This document shows, piece by piece, positions 1 through 8,831 of a DNA stretch of 64,000 nucleotides (its first letter is position 1; each line of letters opens with the position of its first letter). The notes beneath the pieces were generated by a model. It saw only the letters and a program-made list of their open reading frames with translations, searched no databases and had not been told where the DNA came from. The DNA lies in the NCBI RefSeq assembly GCF_001279695.1, contig NZ_LGDD01000120.1, forward strand, positions 1 to 64,000, read 5' to 3'. A program made the translations under genes and the position numbers. The DNA comes from Streptomyces sp. WM6378. GTDB lineage: Bacteria; Actinomycetota; Actinomycetes; Streptomycetales; Streptomycetaceae.

Positions 1-195
1 CGTCAACTCGGCGATCTGCTGCAACGTCGCACCGATGTCCGACGTCCTCGTCGTGGTCATGGACTGCACCGAGACGGGTGCGTCCCCGCCGACCGCCACC
101 GACCCGACCTGGATGCGCCGCGAGGGGCGACGCACCGCCAGCGGCCGGGCCGGCAGCGCGGGGAGCCCCAGGGAGACCGGCTCTCCGAGGCTCAT
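1..195 (-). CDS. ispG: 4-hydroxy-3-methylbut-2-enyl diphosphate synthase (IspG/GcpE), N-terminal part
   Basis: Only the first 65 residues are in the window; the gene continues past base 1. Reading the minus strand from the ATG at 195-193 gives a protein with the segment [20 protein letters not shown], which matches the N-terminal substrate/TIM-barrel region of IspG, the iron-sulfur enzyme of the MEP isoprenoid pathway. The start lies 4 nt downstream of the hpnH stop (TGA at 202-200), so it is the next gene of the hopanoid operon and would raise isoprenoid precursor supply for squalene. The identification rests on the short N-terminus plus the operon context. Confidence 0.85.
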   Translation of the reverse strand, partial: MSLGEPVSLGLPALPARPLAVRRPSRRIQVGSVAVGGDAPVSVQSMTTTRTSDIGATLQQIAELT

Positions 196-199
196 GACA

Positions 200-1222
200 T
201 CACCCGCGGTTTCCCTGGACGGTCTCGCGGACCGCCCGGATCGACTCCTTCAACGACCCCATGGTGGCGAGCACGGCGGTCGGCTCGTAGCCGCAGTGCG
301 CCATGCAGTTCGCGCACCGCTCGTCCTTGCCGCGGCCGTACTTGTCCCAGTCGGTCTCCTCCACGAGCTGCCGGTACGTCGGCACGTACCCGTCGCTCAT
401 CAGGTAGCAGGGCCGCTGCCAGCCGAAGAGGGAGTAGTTGGGGATCGCCCACGCCGTGCACGGGAAGTCGGCCTTGCCCTCCAGGAAGTCCAGGAAGAGC
501 GGCGAGTGGTTGAGCCGCCAGCGCGCCCGGTTGCCGCCGGCGAACGCCTTCTTGAAGAGCTCCCTGGTCTGCTCGACGCCCAGGAAGTGCTCCTGGTCGG
601 GTGCCTTCTCGTAGGCGTACGCGGGCGAGATCATCATCTCGTCGACCTTGAGGTCGTCGTTGAGGAAGTTGAGCACCTCGATGATGGTCTGCGGGGTGTC
701 GGTGTTGAAGAAGGTCGAGTTGGTGGTGACCCGGAAGCCCTGTCGCTTGGCCTCCTTGATCGCCTCGACGGCCTCGTCGAACACTCCCTCCTTCGCCACC
801 GACTCGTCGTGCCGCTCGCGCAGCCCGTCGATGTGCACGGCGAAGGCGAAGTACGGCGAAGGCTTGAACTTCTCCAGCTTCTTGCGCATCAGAAGCGCGT
901 TGGTGCACAGGAAGACGTACTTCCTCTTGGCCACCAACTGCCGCACGATCTCATCGATCTGAGGGTGCATCAGGGGCTCGCCGCCCGCGATGGAGACCAT
1001 CGGCGCACCGGATTCCAGGACCGCTCCGACGGCCTGGGCCACCGGCATCCGCTGCTTCAGGATCCCGGCCGGATGCTGGATCTTTCCGCAGCCCTCGCAT
1101 TTCAGGTTGCAGGCGAAGAGCGGTTCCAGCTCGACGATCAGCGGGAACTTCTCACGCCCCCGCAACTTCTGTTCAAAGAGATAGGTCCCGACCCTGATGG
1201 ACTGACGAAGCGGCATGGCCAT
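200..1222 (-). CDS. hpnH: Adenosyl-hopene transferase, radical SAM protein HpnH
   Basis: This 340-aa protein is a B12-binding-type radical SAM enzyme that joins the 5'-deoxyadenosyl radical to hopene, the first step of side-chain extension to C35 hopanoids. The radical SAM cluster motif CNLKCEGC is at residues 38-45 (Cys38, Cys42, Cys45), followed by GKIQHP as in HpnH. I chose the ATG at 1222 because it begins MAMPLRQS, the usual HpnH start, and has a strong AGGAGG 8 nt upstream; the frame is open to 1261 but without support. It follows hpnG with a 5-nt gap, so its ribosome site lies inside the end of hpnG. Confidence 0.95.
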   Translation of the reverse strand: MAMPLRQSIRVGTYLFEQKLRGREKFPLIVELEPLFACNLKCEGCGKIQHPAGILKQRMPVAQAVGAVLESGAPMVSIAGGEPLMHPQIDEIVRQLVAKRKYVFLCTNALLMRKKLEKFKPSPYFAFAVHIDGLRERHDESVAKEGVFDEAVEAIKEAKRQGFRVTTNSTFFNTDTPQTIIEVLNFLNDDLKVDEMMISPAYAYEKAPDQEHFLGVEQTRELFKKAFAGGNRARWRLNHSPLFLDFLEGKADFPCTAWAIPNYSLFGWQRPCYLMSDGYVPTYRQLVEETDWDKYGRGKDERCANCMAHCGYEPTAVLATMGSLKESIRAVRETVQGNRG

Positions 1223-1227
1223 CTGGC

Positions 1228-1872
1228 TCACCTCCTGGGGAGCAGCAAAGAACGGTGCCATTCAAAGAAAGCGGGAAGGACGGCACGAAGAACGCGGAAG
1301 GCTGATATTCCACCGCACACCGTGCCAATCCGGACGAGTTCATGTTCTGGAGCGTCCACGACCACCCGTACGGCCGCAACCGGACGCGGTCCGGCCTGCT
1401 GGGCGGCCCACAGCGTGGCGGCGGACTCCATGTCCACCGCGATCGCCCCGGTCGCCCGCAGATCGGCCCGCTCGGGGCCCCGTACGACGTGGTCCGACCC
1501 GGTGAGCGGGCCGGTGTGGACCGTGCGGCCCGGCAGCGCCTCGGCGAGCGCCTTGGCGAGCACCTCGATGTCGGTGCACACCGTGGTGCCCCGCGGGTCG
1601 CGGGTTTCCTCGGCGACGACCAGGTCCCCCGGGTGCATCCCGGGGACCAGGCCGGCGCAGAAGCCTGAGGCGATGACCGCCGCGTCGCGCATCCGGTCCC
1701 CGCCAAGGGTCCGGACGACGGCGCGCTCGGCGGCCGGGGGGCCCATGCCGCTGCGCAGCACGGTGACCGGCCCCGCCGCGCCGCCGCGGGCGCCGCGCAG
1801 CGCGAGCCGCTCGATGGTGAGCGCACAGGCGATCACCATCGGCACGGGCTGCGGGGCCTGGGGTGCGTCCAT
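1228..1872 (-). CDS. hpnG: Phosphorylase-superfamily hopanoid nucleosidase HpnG
   Basis: The 214-aa protein belongs to the nucleoside phosphorylase/MTA-SAH nucleosidase superfamily. The C-terminal part contains AVDMESAA, the conserved Met-Glu substrate-binding motif of the family. In hopanoid clusters HpnG removes adenine from adenosylhopane to give ribosylhopane. The ATG (1872-1870) shares one base with the shc stop (TGATG), which fixes the start and implies translational coupling. A longer open frame to 2370 is only antisense to shc and was not used. Confidence 0.88.
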   Translation of the reverse strand: MDAPQAPQPVPMVIACALTIERLALRGARGGAAGPVTVLRSGMGPPAAERAVVRTLGGDRMRDAAVIASGFCAGLVPGMHPGDLVVAEETRDPRGTTVCTDIEVLAKALAEALPGRTVHTGPLTGSDHVVRGPERADLRATGAIAVDMESAATLWAAQQAGPRPVAAVRVVVDAPEHELVRIGTVCGGISAFRVLRAVLPAFFEWHRSLLLPRR

Positions 1873-3866
1873 CAACTCCCCTTGGTGCCGTTGGGGGAGA
1901 ACGGTTCTCCATGGACGTAGCGGCCGAGCGCGGTCAGCGGGAAGACCTGCCGGTAGAGGTGGTAGTTGATCGAGAAGTCCCAGGGAAACCCCGTGCCGGT
2001 GAAGTACGGCTCGTCCCAGGAGCCGTCCTCGCGCTGGTTCTCGGCGAGCCAGGCGATGCCCCGCTCGGCGGCCTTGCCGTCCCGCTCCCCCGCCGCGAGC
2101 AGCGCGAGCAGCGCCCAGGCGGTCTGCGAGGCGGTGGAGGGGCCGCGCCCCGCCCATTCGGTCTCGCCGTACGAGCGCAGGTCCTCGCCCCAGCCGCCGT
2201 CGTCGTTCTGTACGGATTCCAGCCAGCCGACCGCGCGCCGGATCGCGGGGTGCGAGGCGGGGATCCCGGCGGCGGTCAGCGCGGGCACCACCGACCCCGT
2301 GCCGTACACGTAGTTGACGCCCCAGCGCCCGAACCAGGAGCCGTTGGCCTCCTGTTCGGCAAGCAGCCACTCGATGCCGCGCCGGGTGCGCGGATCGTGC
2401 GACTTGCCCTCGTAGGCGAGCATCTCGACGACGTGCGCGGTGACGTCGGCCGACGGCGGGTCGATGACCTCCCCGAAGTCACAGAAGGGCAGCCGGTTGG
2501 GGAAGGCGCTGGTGTTGTCGGCGTCGAACGCGCCCCAGGCGCCGTTCTTCGACTGCATGCCGAGGCTCCAGCGCACCCCGCGGGCGATGGCCGCGTCGAC
2601 CCTGGCCTGCCGCGGGTGCTTGACGCGGCGCAGCGCCAGGATCACCTCGGCAGTGTCGTCGATGTCAGGGTAGTTGTCGTTGTGGAACTCGAACGCCCAG
2701 CCGCCCGGGGGGAGTTGGGGACGCCGTACGGCCCAGTCACCGGGCCGGGTGATCTCCTCGTCCAGCATCCAGTCGGCGGCCTTGACGAGGGCGGGGTGGT
2801 CGGCCGGCACGCCCGCGTCGGCCAGGGCGATGGCGGCCAGGCACGTGTCCCACACCGGGGACTGGCAGGCCTCGATCATCCGGGCGCCGTCCTCGCGCCA
2901 CACCGCGAACCGGTCAAGGGACTCCAACCCGGCCCGCATCACGGGGTGTTGGAGGTCGTACCCGAGCAGGTGCAGGGCGATCACGGAGTACACGGCAGGT
3001 GGCTGGATGCCGCCCCAGCAGCCGTCGTTCTCCTGGCGCTCGATGATCCAGCGGGCGGCGCTGCGCATCGCGGTGCGGCGCAACGTGCGCGGGGCCACCT
3101 TGTGGTAGGCGTGCAGGACCTTGTCGAGCCGCTGGAAAGCGCCGTTCCAACTCGCCACCGGGGCAAGGGGTTTGACCGGATTGGGGCGGCGGGCGTCGGT
3201 GTGCAGCTCGTCGAGCGCGAAGGGGGCGGGCCGTACCGGCCGCTTGGCCGAGACCACCGTGAGCGGCACGATGGTCTGCCGGGCCCAGCAGCCGAAGTCG
3301 TAGATGTTGAGCGGGACCCACTTGGGCAGGAAGATCAGCTCGGGCGGCAGCTCCGGCAGGTCGTCCCACTTCCACCAGCCGAACAGGGCCAGCCAGATGC
3401 GGGTGAAGACCCGGGCGGCCGCGATCCCGCCCTTCGCCCTGATCCAGGCCGAGGCGCGGGCCATGTGCGCGTCCTCGGGCCGGTCACCGGCCAGCCTGAG
3501 CGCGACGTACGCCTCGATGGTGGTGGAGAGCTCGCCGGGCCCGCCGTAGAAGGTGGCCCAGGTCCCGTCGTCGCGCTGCTCGCCCCGGATGAAGAGGGCG
3601 GCCGCCTGGACGGTCTTCTCGTCCTGGATCCCGAGGAACTGACGCAGCAGCAGGTCCTCGGCGTCCATGGTGACGTTGGTCTCCAGGTCGCCCTTCCACC
3701 AGCCCTGGGCGTCCTGCCTCGCCAGCAGATGCTCGACGCCGCGCTCGGCGGCCTGCCGGGCGGCGTCGAGTACCGCGTCCGCGCCGGGAGTGATCCCGGT
3801 TGTTGCACTGGCCGCGGCGGCCCGGGGCCGCGGGGCCCCGGTGCTTCCGTCGGTCGTCGCTGTCAT
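1872..3866 (-). CDS. shc: Squalene-hopene cyclase
   Basis: This 664-aa protein cyclises squalene to hopene/hopanol and acts as a monotopic membrane enzyme. The catalytic DxDDTA motif is at residues 401-406 (D401, D403, D404), where the central Asp protonates the terminal double bond. Several QW-type repeats (for example near GWWKWDD, GCWGG, GGWGED and GSWDEP) are spread through the protein as in the family, and the length is normal (about 630-680 aa). The ATG at 3866 follows an AAGGGG ribosome site. It is the first gene after a 112-nt gap containing a hairpin, so it may have its own promoter or an mRNA processing site. Confidence 0.97.
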   Translation of the reverse strand: MTATTDGSTGAPRPRAAAASATTGITPGADAVLDAARQAAERGVEHLLARQDAQGWWKGDLETNVTMDAEDLLLRQFLGIQDEKTVQAAALFIRGEQRDDGTWATFYGGPGELSTTIEAYVALRLAGDRPEDAHMARASAWIRAKGGIAAARVFTRIWLALFGWWKWDDLPELPPELIFLPKWVPLNIYDFGCWARQTIVPLTVVSAKRPVRPAPFALDELHTDARRPNPVKPLAPVASWNGAFQRLDKVLHAYHKVAPRTLRRTAMRSAARWIIERQENDGCWGGIQPPAVYSVIALHLLGYDLQHPVMRAGLESLDRFAVWREDGARMIEACQSPVWDTCLAAIALADAGVPADHPALVKAADWMLDEEITRPGDWAVRRPQLPPGGWAFEFHNDNYPDIDDTAEVILALRRVKHPRQARVDAAIARGVRWSLGMQSKNGAWGAFDADNTSAFPNRLPFCDFGEVIDPPSADVTAHVVEMLAYEGKSHDPRTRRGIEWLLAEQEANGSWFGRWGVNYVYGTGSVVPALTAAGIPASHPAIRRAVGWLESVQNDDGGWGEDLRSYGETEWAGRGPSTASQTAWALLALLAAGERDGKAAERGIAWLAENQREDGSWDEPYFTGTGFPWDFSINYHLYRQVFPLTALGRYVHGEPFSPNGTKGS

Positions 3867-3925
3867 GGCTTCCCCTTAATGCAAGTGCAGTTGCTACTTC
3901 TGCTGTGCTGGGGTCTCCGTCGGCG

Positions 3926-3945
3926 GGGCCCGTGCCAACGGGCCC
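3926..3945 (-). terminator. Hairpin between polyprenyl synthase gene and shc
   Basis: GGGCCCGT (3926-3933) and ACGGGCCC (3938-3945) form a perfect 8-bp stem with a 4-nt loop. It lies in the only sizeable gap inside the hopanoid gene run. There is no clear T-run after it, so it may act as a partial terminator or a stability hairpin that sets different levels of squalene genes and shc. The function is inferred from position. Confidence 0.5.
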
Positions 3946-3978
3946 TACCGGCGACTGCGAGTCATATGGGAATGGCGA

Positions 3979-5088
3979 TCATCTCTTTCGGACGACGACG
4001 AAGTCCGCGAGCGCGGTGAGCTGCGCGCGGACGTGTTCCGGCATGTCGACGGCGCTGAGCGCCTCGATGGCGATGGTGTGCTGCCTGCGGGCCTCCTGGG
4101 AGGTCCACTCGCGGCCGCCGGCCTCCTCGATCAGGGCCGCGCGGGTGGCGAACTCCGCCTCGGAGAAGCTGTCGAAGTCGTTGCTCTTGGCGTCGGCGGC
4201 GAGCAGTTCGCCGAGCCGCGTGGAGGCCGGGCCGCCCGCGGCGAGGGCCGCGACGACCGGCAGCGACTTCTTGCGCTGGCGCAGGTCGCTCCAGGTCTGC
4301 TTGCCCGTGGCGTCCGGGTCGCCCCAGATGCCGAGCAGGTCGTCGACGGCCTGGAAGGCGAGGCCGAGGTGGTAGCCGTACGCCTCAAGGGTGTCGGCGG
4401 TCCTGTCGTCGGCGCCGCCGAGGACCGCGCCGATGGAGACGGCGCAGGCGAGCAGCGCGCCCGTCTTGTTGCCCTCCATCTCCAGACACTCCTCGACGGT
4501 GACCCGCTCGCGGTGCTCGTAGGAGATGTCCTGGGCCTGACCGTCGATCAACTTCCGGGTGGCGGTGGTGAGTCGGCGGGTGGCGCGGCCCGCTTCGACC
4601 GTGCCGAGTTCCAGCAGGACCTCATTCGCGAGGGCGAACAGGGCGTCGCCGACGAGGATCGCCTGGGCGGGGCCGTGCACCTTCCACACCGTGTCGCGGT
4701 GGCGGCGCTGCTCGTCGCCGTCCATGAGGTCGTCGTGCAGGAGCGAGAAGTTGTGCACGAGCTCCACGGCGACCGCCCCCGGCACCCCGACCTCCGCACT
4801 GGCGCCCGCCGCCTCGGCGGAGAGCAGGGCGAGCGCGGGCCTGATGGCCTTGCCGCCGTCGCCGGCCGCCGGGCGGCCCTGGGCGTCGATCCACCCGAAG
4901 TGGTAGGCGGCGACGGTGTCCATGGGAGCCGCGAGCCGGTCGACGGCCGCGCGCAGCTCCGGAGTCGACAGCGCGCGCCCCCGCTCCAGCAGGGCGTTGA
5001 CGTCCACGGTGTCCACAGCCGGATTCGCCGAAGCCGAAGGCACAGTCGGCACAGTCTCTCCTCTTGTTCCAGTACTGCTAACAGTCAT
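3979..5088 (-). CDS. Polyprenyl (all-trans prenyl) diphosphate synthase
   Basis: The 369-aa protein has the isoprenyl diphosphate synthase signature: GGKAIRP at 78-84, a first aspartate-rich motif DDLMDGD starting at D119-D120, and a second VDDLLGIWGD. It condenses IPP with an allylic diphosphate; in this operon it most likely supplies farnesyl diphosphate to HpnC/D, though product chain length cannot be read with certainty. The ATG (5088-5086) overlaps the hpnE stop as ATGA, so it is translationally coupled. The frame is open far upstream but that part is antisense noise over hpnE. Confidence 0.93.
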   Translation of the reverse strand: MTVSSTGTRGETVPTVPSASANPAVDTVDVNALLERGRALSTPELRAAVDRLAAPMDTVAAYHFGWIDAQGRPAAGDGGKAIRPALALLSAEAAGASAEVGVPGAVAVELVHNFSLLHDDLMDGDEQRRHRDTVWKVHGPAQAILVGDALFALANEVLLELGTVEAGRATRRLTTATRKLIDGQAQDISYEHRERVTVEECLEMEGNKTGALLACAVSIGAVLGGADDRTADTLEAYGYHLGLAFQAVDDLLGIWGDPDATGKQTWSDLRQRKKSLPVVAALAAGGPASTRLGELLAADAKSNDFDSFSEAEFATRAALIEEAGGREWTSQEARRQHTIAIEALSAVDMPEHVRAQLTALADFVVVRKR

Positions 5089-6467
5089 GCCGCCTCCTGA
5101 AGCGGATGAACATGGGGGCGGCCGAGGGTGGAGAGGGCGGCGCCGGCGGCGCTGAATCCGCTGCGCACGGCTCCCTCCATGGTCGCGGGCCAGCCGGTCG
5201 CGGTCCACGCGCCGGCCAGGTACAGGCCGTCCGCGCGGGTCCGTGCCGACGGCCGCAGCCGTCCGACGCCGGGGGTGGGGGCGAACGTCGCTGTCCGCTC
5301 CCGGGTGACGAAGAAGTCGAGGATCTCCGCGCCGCGCGCCGCGGGCAACAGCTTTTCCAGCTCGGGAAGATAGCGGGCGCGCAGTTCGGCCACGGGCAGG
5401 TCGATCTCGTCCTCGGCGGCCGACTGCGAGATGGCCAGATACTGCCCCTGGCCCTTCAGCCCCGAGGAGTCCGTCCGGTCGAAGACCCACTGCACCGGGC
5501 TGCCGAGCGCGGCGAAGAAGGGCTGCCGCAGGACCTTGCGGTCGTAGACGACATGGACGTTGAGGATCGGCGCGGTGTTGATGTCGAGCAGCTTGCCCGG
5601 CTCGTCGAGGGCGCCGTCGGGCAGCAGGTCGTGCGTCTCCTTCTGCGGCACGGCGAGCACGACGACCTCGGCGTCCAGCGTCTCGCCGGCCAGCTGGACC
5701 TGCCAACTGCCGTTGCCCGTACGGGAGATGGCCTCGGCCTTGGTACGCGTCTCGGTGCGCACCCCCGCCGAGTCGAGGGCCTTGCGGGCCAGCGTGTCGT
5801 GCAGTTCGCCGAGCGGCACACGGGCCCAGCCGATGTCGGCGGCGCCCGGCTCGGAGAGCAGCCCGGTCTTGAAGACCATGGCGGCCAGGCCCAGCGAGGC
5901 GTGCGGCGCGGTGGCGTTCAGGGTCGCGACGCCCACCAGGTCCCACAGGGCCTCGATGGTGCGCGCCGACTGGCCGTGCCGGCCCAGCCACGTCGCGAAG
6001 TCCACGCCGTCCAGGGCCGGGTCGGCCGGATCGAGTTTCTTGAGCGCGAGCGCGGCGCGCCCGACGGAGGCCCGCTCGGCGAGCGAGAGGTGCGGGTAGG
6101 TCGCCAGGCTCCGGGCGAGGTGCAGCGGCACGGGCAGTGCGTCGCGGCGCAGCCGGCCGAGCCGGGGGCCCCCGCGGTGCGCCACGTCGAGGACGGGGAC
6201 GTCCAACTTGGCCTGGACCGGGGCGAGTTCGGCCCCGCCGACCCGGTCGAGGAACCACCGGTAGGCGGTGCAGCAGCGCAGGTAGACGTGCTGGCCGTTG
6301 TCCACGGTGAGCTCGCCGCGCCGGAAGGAGAACGCGAGACCGCCCAGGCGCGGGCGGCCCTCGACGAGGGTCACGCCCAGGCCCGCGTCGGCGAGTTCGA
6401 GCGCCGCGGTGATCCCGGCGAGTCCGCCGCCGATCACCACCGCGCGTTTGGGCTGCGCGTCGTTCAT
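5085..6467 (-). CDS. hpnE: Hydroxysqualene dehydroxylase HpnE
   Basis: This 460-aa FAD-dependent amine-oxidase-like protein starts with a Rossmann motif (VVIGGGLAG, residues 10-18) and ends with LYLAGAWTATGWPATMEGAV, the conserved FAD-binding C-terminal motif. In hopanoid clusters HpnE reduces hydroxysqualene to squalene, completing the HpnC-HpnD-HpnE route. The ATG at 6467 overlaps the stop of the preceding small ORF (ATGA) and has GGGGAGGG upstream. Confidence 0.95.
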   Translation of the reverse strand: MNDAQPKRAVVIGGGLAGITAALELADAGLGVTLVEGRPRLGGLAFSFRRGELTVDNGQHVYLRCCTAYRWFLDRVGGAELAPVQAKLDVPVLDVAHRGGPRLGRLRRDALPVPLHLARSLATYPHLSLAERASVGRAALALKKLDPADPALDGVDFATWLGRHGQSARTIEALWDLVGVATLNATAPHASLGLAAMVFKTGLLSEPGAADIGWARVPLGELHDTLARKALDSAGVRTETRTKAEAISRTGNGSWQVQLAGETLDAEVVVLAVPQKETHDLLPDGALDEPGKLLDINTAPILNVHVVYDRKVLRQPFFAALGSPVQWVFDRTDSSGLKGQGQYLAISQSAAEDEIDLPVAELRARYLPELEKLLPAARGAEILDFFVTRERTATFAPTPGVGRLRPSARTRADGLYLAGAWTATGWPATMEGAVRSGFSAAGAALSTLGRPHVHPLQEAA

Positions 6468-6604
6468 GCGCCCTCCCCTTTGGCCGCGCCGGCGTGGTGC
6501 GCACGGCAGGCCGACGCAGTCAGGGACGCATCAACGTGCCGGGAAGTTGCACGTCGGGCCTGCGTAATGGTGCTCAGCCCTTCGTCCGGGTGCGCGTGGT
6601 GCAT
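6464..6604 (-). CDS. Small conserved protein of the squalene operon (DUF6380-like)
   Basis: A 46-aa reading frame sits exactly between hpnD and hpnE. Its ATG overlaps the hpnD stop (TGATG), it has a good AGGAGG ribosome site inside the end of hpnD, and its stop overlaps the hpnE ATG (ATGA). The C-terminal half (ASLTASACRA, ending GEGA) resembles what I remember as DUF6380 proteins found at this position in Streptomyces. No membrane segment is evident; the peptide is rich in Ala, His and Arg with one Cys. The role is unknown; the overlaps suggest either a coupling peptide or a small partner of the squalene enzymes. Confidence 0.75.
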   Translation of the reverse strand: MHHAHPDEGLSTITQARRATSRHVDASLTASACRAHHAGAAKGEGA

Positions 6605-7554
6605 CAGGCGCGCCTCCTGGCGGTCTGCCGGGAGACGTGCCGGGTGTCGAGGCCGGACAGTCCGCGTACCGCCACGTACGCCTTCTCGCGTCCGGGCAGC
6701 GAGACCCGCCCGCGCAGCACCGCCTCCGGGTCGCGCTCGATGCGGTCGAGCAGCCGCCGGTAGATCCCGGCCATGGCGGCGACGCAGGCGCCGCTGCGCC
6801 GGTCCAGCATGGGAAGGAGCCGGTAGCCCTCGGCGAACAGGGCCCGGGCGCGCCGCACTTCGAAGTGGACGAGCCCGGCGAAGTCGGAGCCGGGCGGCGG
6901 CACGGGGCCGTTGAAACCCGTCGAGCAGCCGAACTTGGCGAGGTCGTCCGAAGGCAGGTACGTCCGCCCGTTGCCGGCGTCCTCGCGAACGTCCCTGAGG
7001 ATGTTGGTGAGTTGGAGCGCGAGCCCCAGCGTGTCGGCGTACTCCCCGGCGCGTTCGATGCCCGGTGCGCCCGGCTGCGTACCGAAAACGCCCAACGAGA
7101 GCCGACCGATGGCACCCGCGACACACCGGCAGTAGACCTTCAGGTCGTCCCAGGTCTCGTAGCTCTCGCCGTGCACGTCCATGAGGACGCCGTCGATGAG
7201 TTCGTCGAGCCCGCCGAGCGGGATCGGGAACCGGCGCGCCGCGTCCGCGAGCGCGACCGCCACCGGGTCGGTGTCGTCCTCGTCGACCCCGCCGTCGCGG
7301 ATGCGCCCGAGCAGCGCCCGGGTCTCCTCCAGGCGCACCTCCTTGGCGCCGTCGGCCAGCGTGCCGTCGCCGATGTCGTCGACCCGGCGCGAGAACGCGT
7401 ACAGCGCCGACATCGCCTGCCGCTTGTCGGCCGGCAGCAGTCTGATGCCGTACGCGAAATTGCGCGCCTGCTGCCCGGTCACGGCCTCGCAATAGCTGTA
7501 TGCGGCCTGTACCGGTGCGGACACGGGTGCCTGTGCCTCCACTGTCCGGCTCAC
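6604..7554 (-). CDS. hpnD: Presqualene diphosphate synthase HpnD
   Basis: The 316-aa protein is a squalene/phytoene-synthase-family enzyme with the two aspartate-rich motifs DDIGD (residues 59-63) and DVRED in the middle. In the bacterial three-enzyme route it couples two farnesyl diphosphates to presqualene diphosphate. The GTG start (7554-7552) overlaps the hpnC stop as GTGA. HpnD and HpnC are paralogues; I assign this one as HpnD because of order (C-D-E) and the NFAYGIRLLPADKRQAM segment. Confidence 0.93.
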   Translation of the reverse strand: MSRTVEAQAPVSAPVQAAYSYCEAVTGQQARNFAYGIRLLPADKRQAMSALYAFSRRVDDIGDGTLADGAKEVRLEETRALLGRIRDGGVDEDDTDPVAVALADAARRFPIPLGGLDELIDGVLMDVHGESYETWDDLKVYCRCVAGAIGRLSLGVFGTQPGAPGIERAGEYADTLGLALQLTNILRDVREDAGNGRTYLPSDDLAKFGCSTGFNGPVPPPGSDFAGLVHFEVRRARALFAEGYRLLPMLDRRSGACVAAMAGIYRRLLDRIERDPEAVLRGRVSLPGREKAYVAVRGLSGLDTRHVSRQTARRRA

Positions 7555-8462
7555 CCCTCTCTACGCGCTCTTCGCAAGACGGCTCCCACCTCGCGCATCA
7601 GCCTTGCCCTGGTGGGCTTGGGCGGTCCCGGGAGTACGTCGTGGCCGGCGGCAGCGACCGCGTCGAGCGCGGCGCGTCCTCCGGCCACGAATCCGGCCAG
7701 CAGCAGCTTGAGTCTGCCGTGGACGCTACCCACCAGGGGGGTGCCTTCATTCAGCAACGACCCGGCGCGTTCCGCTTCGAACGCGACCAGGGCACGCACC
7801 GAGGCGCTCCCTGTGGGGGCGGCCAGATCGGCTTGCGTGACGTGGAACCGCGCCATGTCCTCGGCGGGCAGATAGATCCGGTCCCGCCCGAGGTCCTCCT
7901 TGACGTCCTGGAGGTGTTCGACGATCTGCAGCGCCGTGCAGATCTCGTCGGAACGGCGGATGCGCTCCGGGCTCGCGGTGCCGGTGATGGCGAGGACGAG
8001 CCGCCCCACGGGGTTGGCCGAAAGCTCGCAGTAGGCGAGCAGTTCCTCGTACGTCTCGTAGCGCGCGACCCGCTGGTCCTGGCGGTTGGCGGCGATCAGC
8101 CCGAGGAACGGCTCGGGGGTCAGCGCGCAGCGCCGCACGGTGGGCTGCAGCGCCTTCAGGAGCGGGTGGTGCGGCGTCGCGTCGAAGACGCGGCGCAGAT
8201 CCGTCTCGAAGGCGTCGAGCATGTGGAGCCGGTCGTCCGCGTCGGCGGGGGCGACGCCCAGGTGGCGGGCGTCGGCGCCGCCGGGGGCGAGGTCGCCGTC
8301 ACCGATGTCGTCGACGAGCCGGGCGAAGCCGTAGACGGCCATCAGGTCGTCGCGCCACGCGCGCGGCAGGAAGAAGGGGGCCACCGGGAAGTTCTCGTCC
8401 GTGGCCTTGTCGAGCGTGGCGCGCGAGGAGGATCCGGTGCGCACGTCCCGCACTGGGGTCAC
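7551..8462 (-). CDS. hpnC: Hydroxysqualene synthase HpnC
   Basis: This 303-aa squalene-synthase-like enzyme converts presqualene diphosphate to hydroxysqualene. It has DENFPVA near the N-terminus, typical of HpnC, DDIGD at residues 51-55 and a second motif DVKEDLG. It is the first large gene of the operon. The GTG at 8462 has no obvious ribosome site of its own; instead it overlaps the stop of a 21-codon upstream ORF (GTGA), suggesting translation by re-initiation. Confidence 0.92.
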   Translation of the reverse strand: MTPVRDVRTGSSSRATLDKATDENFPVAPFFLPRAWRDDLMAVYGFARLVDDIGDGDLAPGGADARHLGVAPADADDRLHMLDAFETDLRRVFDATPHHPLLKALQPTVRRCALTPEPFLGLIAANRQDQRVARYETYEELLAYCELSANPVGRLVLAITGTASPERIRRSDEICTALQIVEHLQDVKEDLGRDRIYLPAEDMARFHVTQADLAAPTGSASVRALVAFEAERAGSLLNEGTPLVGSVHGRLKLLLAGFVAGGRAALDAVAAAGHDVLPGPPKPTRARLMREVGAVLRRARREG

Positions 8463-8524
8463 CGGGTACCGCCCGGCGCGGGAACGGCGGCCGTCCCTTT
8501 GAGCTGGAGATTTTCCGTAGCCAT
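8459..8524 (-). CDS. Possible 21-codon leader ORF coupled to hpnC
   Basis: An ATG at 8524 with GGGAG about 11 nt upstream opens a 21-aa frame that ends in the TGA of a GTGA overlap with the hpnC start. The peptide begins MATENLQLKG. It may be a real short gene, a coupling leader, or chance; the precise overlap and lack of another ribosome site for hpnC are the only support. Confidence 0.35.
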   Translation of the reverse strand: MATENLQLKGTAAVPAPGGTR

Positions 8525-8671
8525 GGCCGTCACATCTCCCGTTCTACACCGCCGACCCAAAACATCCTATTTCGGACACGCCGCCTGACCTCCCCGGACG
8601 GGGCGACCCGTCTCGCGAGGAGCCCGGGGCGTATTACCCCACTTGCCGCGAATCAGCACCGGTACAGCTTA

Positions 8672-8720
8672 CGTTGTACAACGGCCGACAACACGTCGGG
8701 GTGTTGCGAGCATTACAACA
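8672..8720 (-). promoter_or_regulatory. Inverted repeats in the hopanoid operon promoter region
   Basis: The gene-free stretch 8525-8864 holds the promoter region of the hopanoid operon. A perfect 12-bp palindrome CGTTGTACAACG lies at 8672-8683, and TGTTG (8702-8706) faces CAACA (8716-8720) across 9 nt. The surrounding bases are less GC-rich than the coding regions. These are candidate operators; I could not place a convincing -35/-10 pair. Confidence 0.4.
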
Positions 8721-8803
8721 ACACTCCAATCCGGCCCAACCTTCCCCGCACACTGGCAACTTGACGGGATCTTGACTGTCCGGCCACACCATAGGACGCG
8801 GAA

Positions 8804-8831
8804 GCCCCTGCCGGGGTTGATCGACAGGGGC
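8804..8831 (-). terminator. Hairpin downstream of the ABC exporter operon
   Basis: GCCCCTG (8804-8810) pairs with CAGGGGC (8825-8831), giving a 7-bp stem with a 14-nt loop, 33 nt after the stop of the last exporter gene. GC-rich hairpins without a T-run are common terminators in Streptomyces. It would separate the exporter operon from the hopanoid promoter. Confidence 0.5.
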
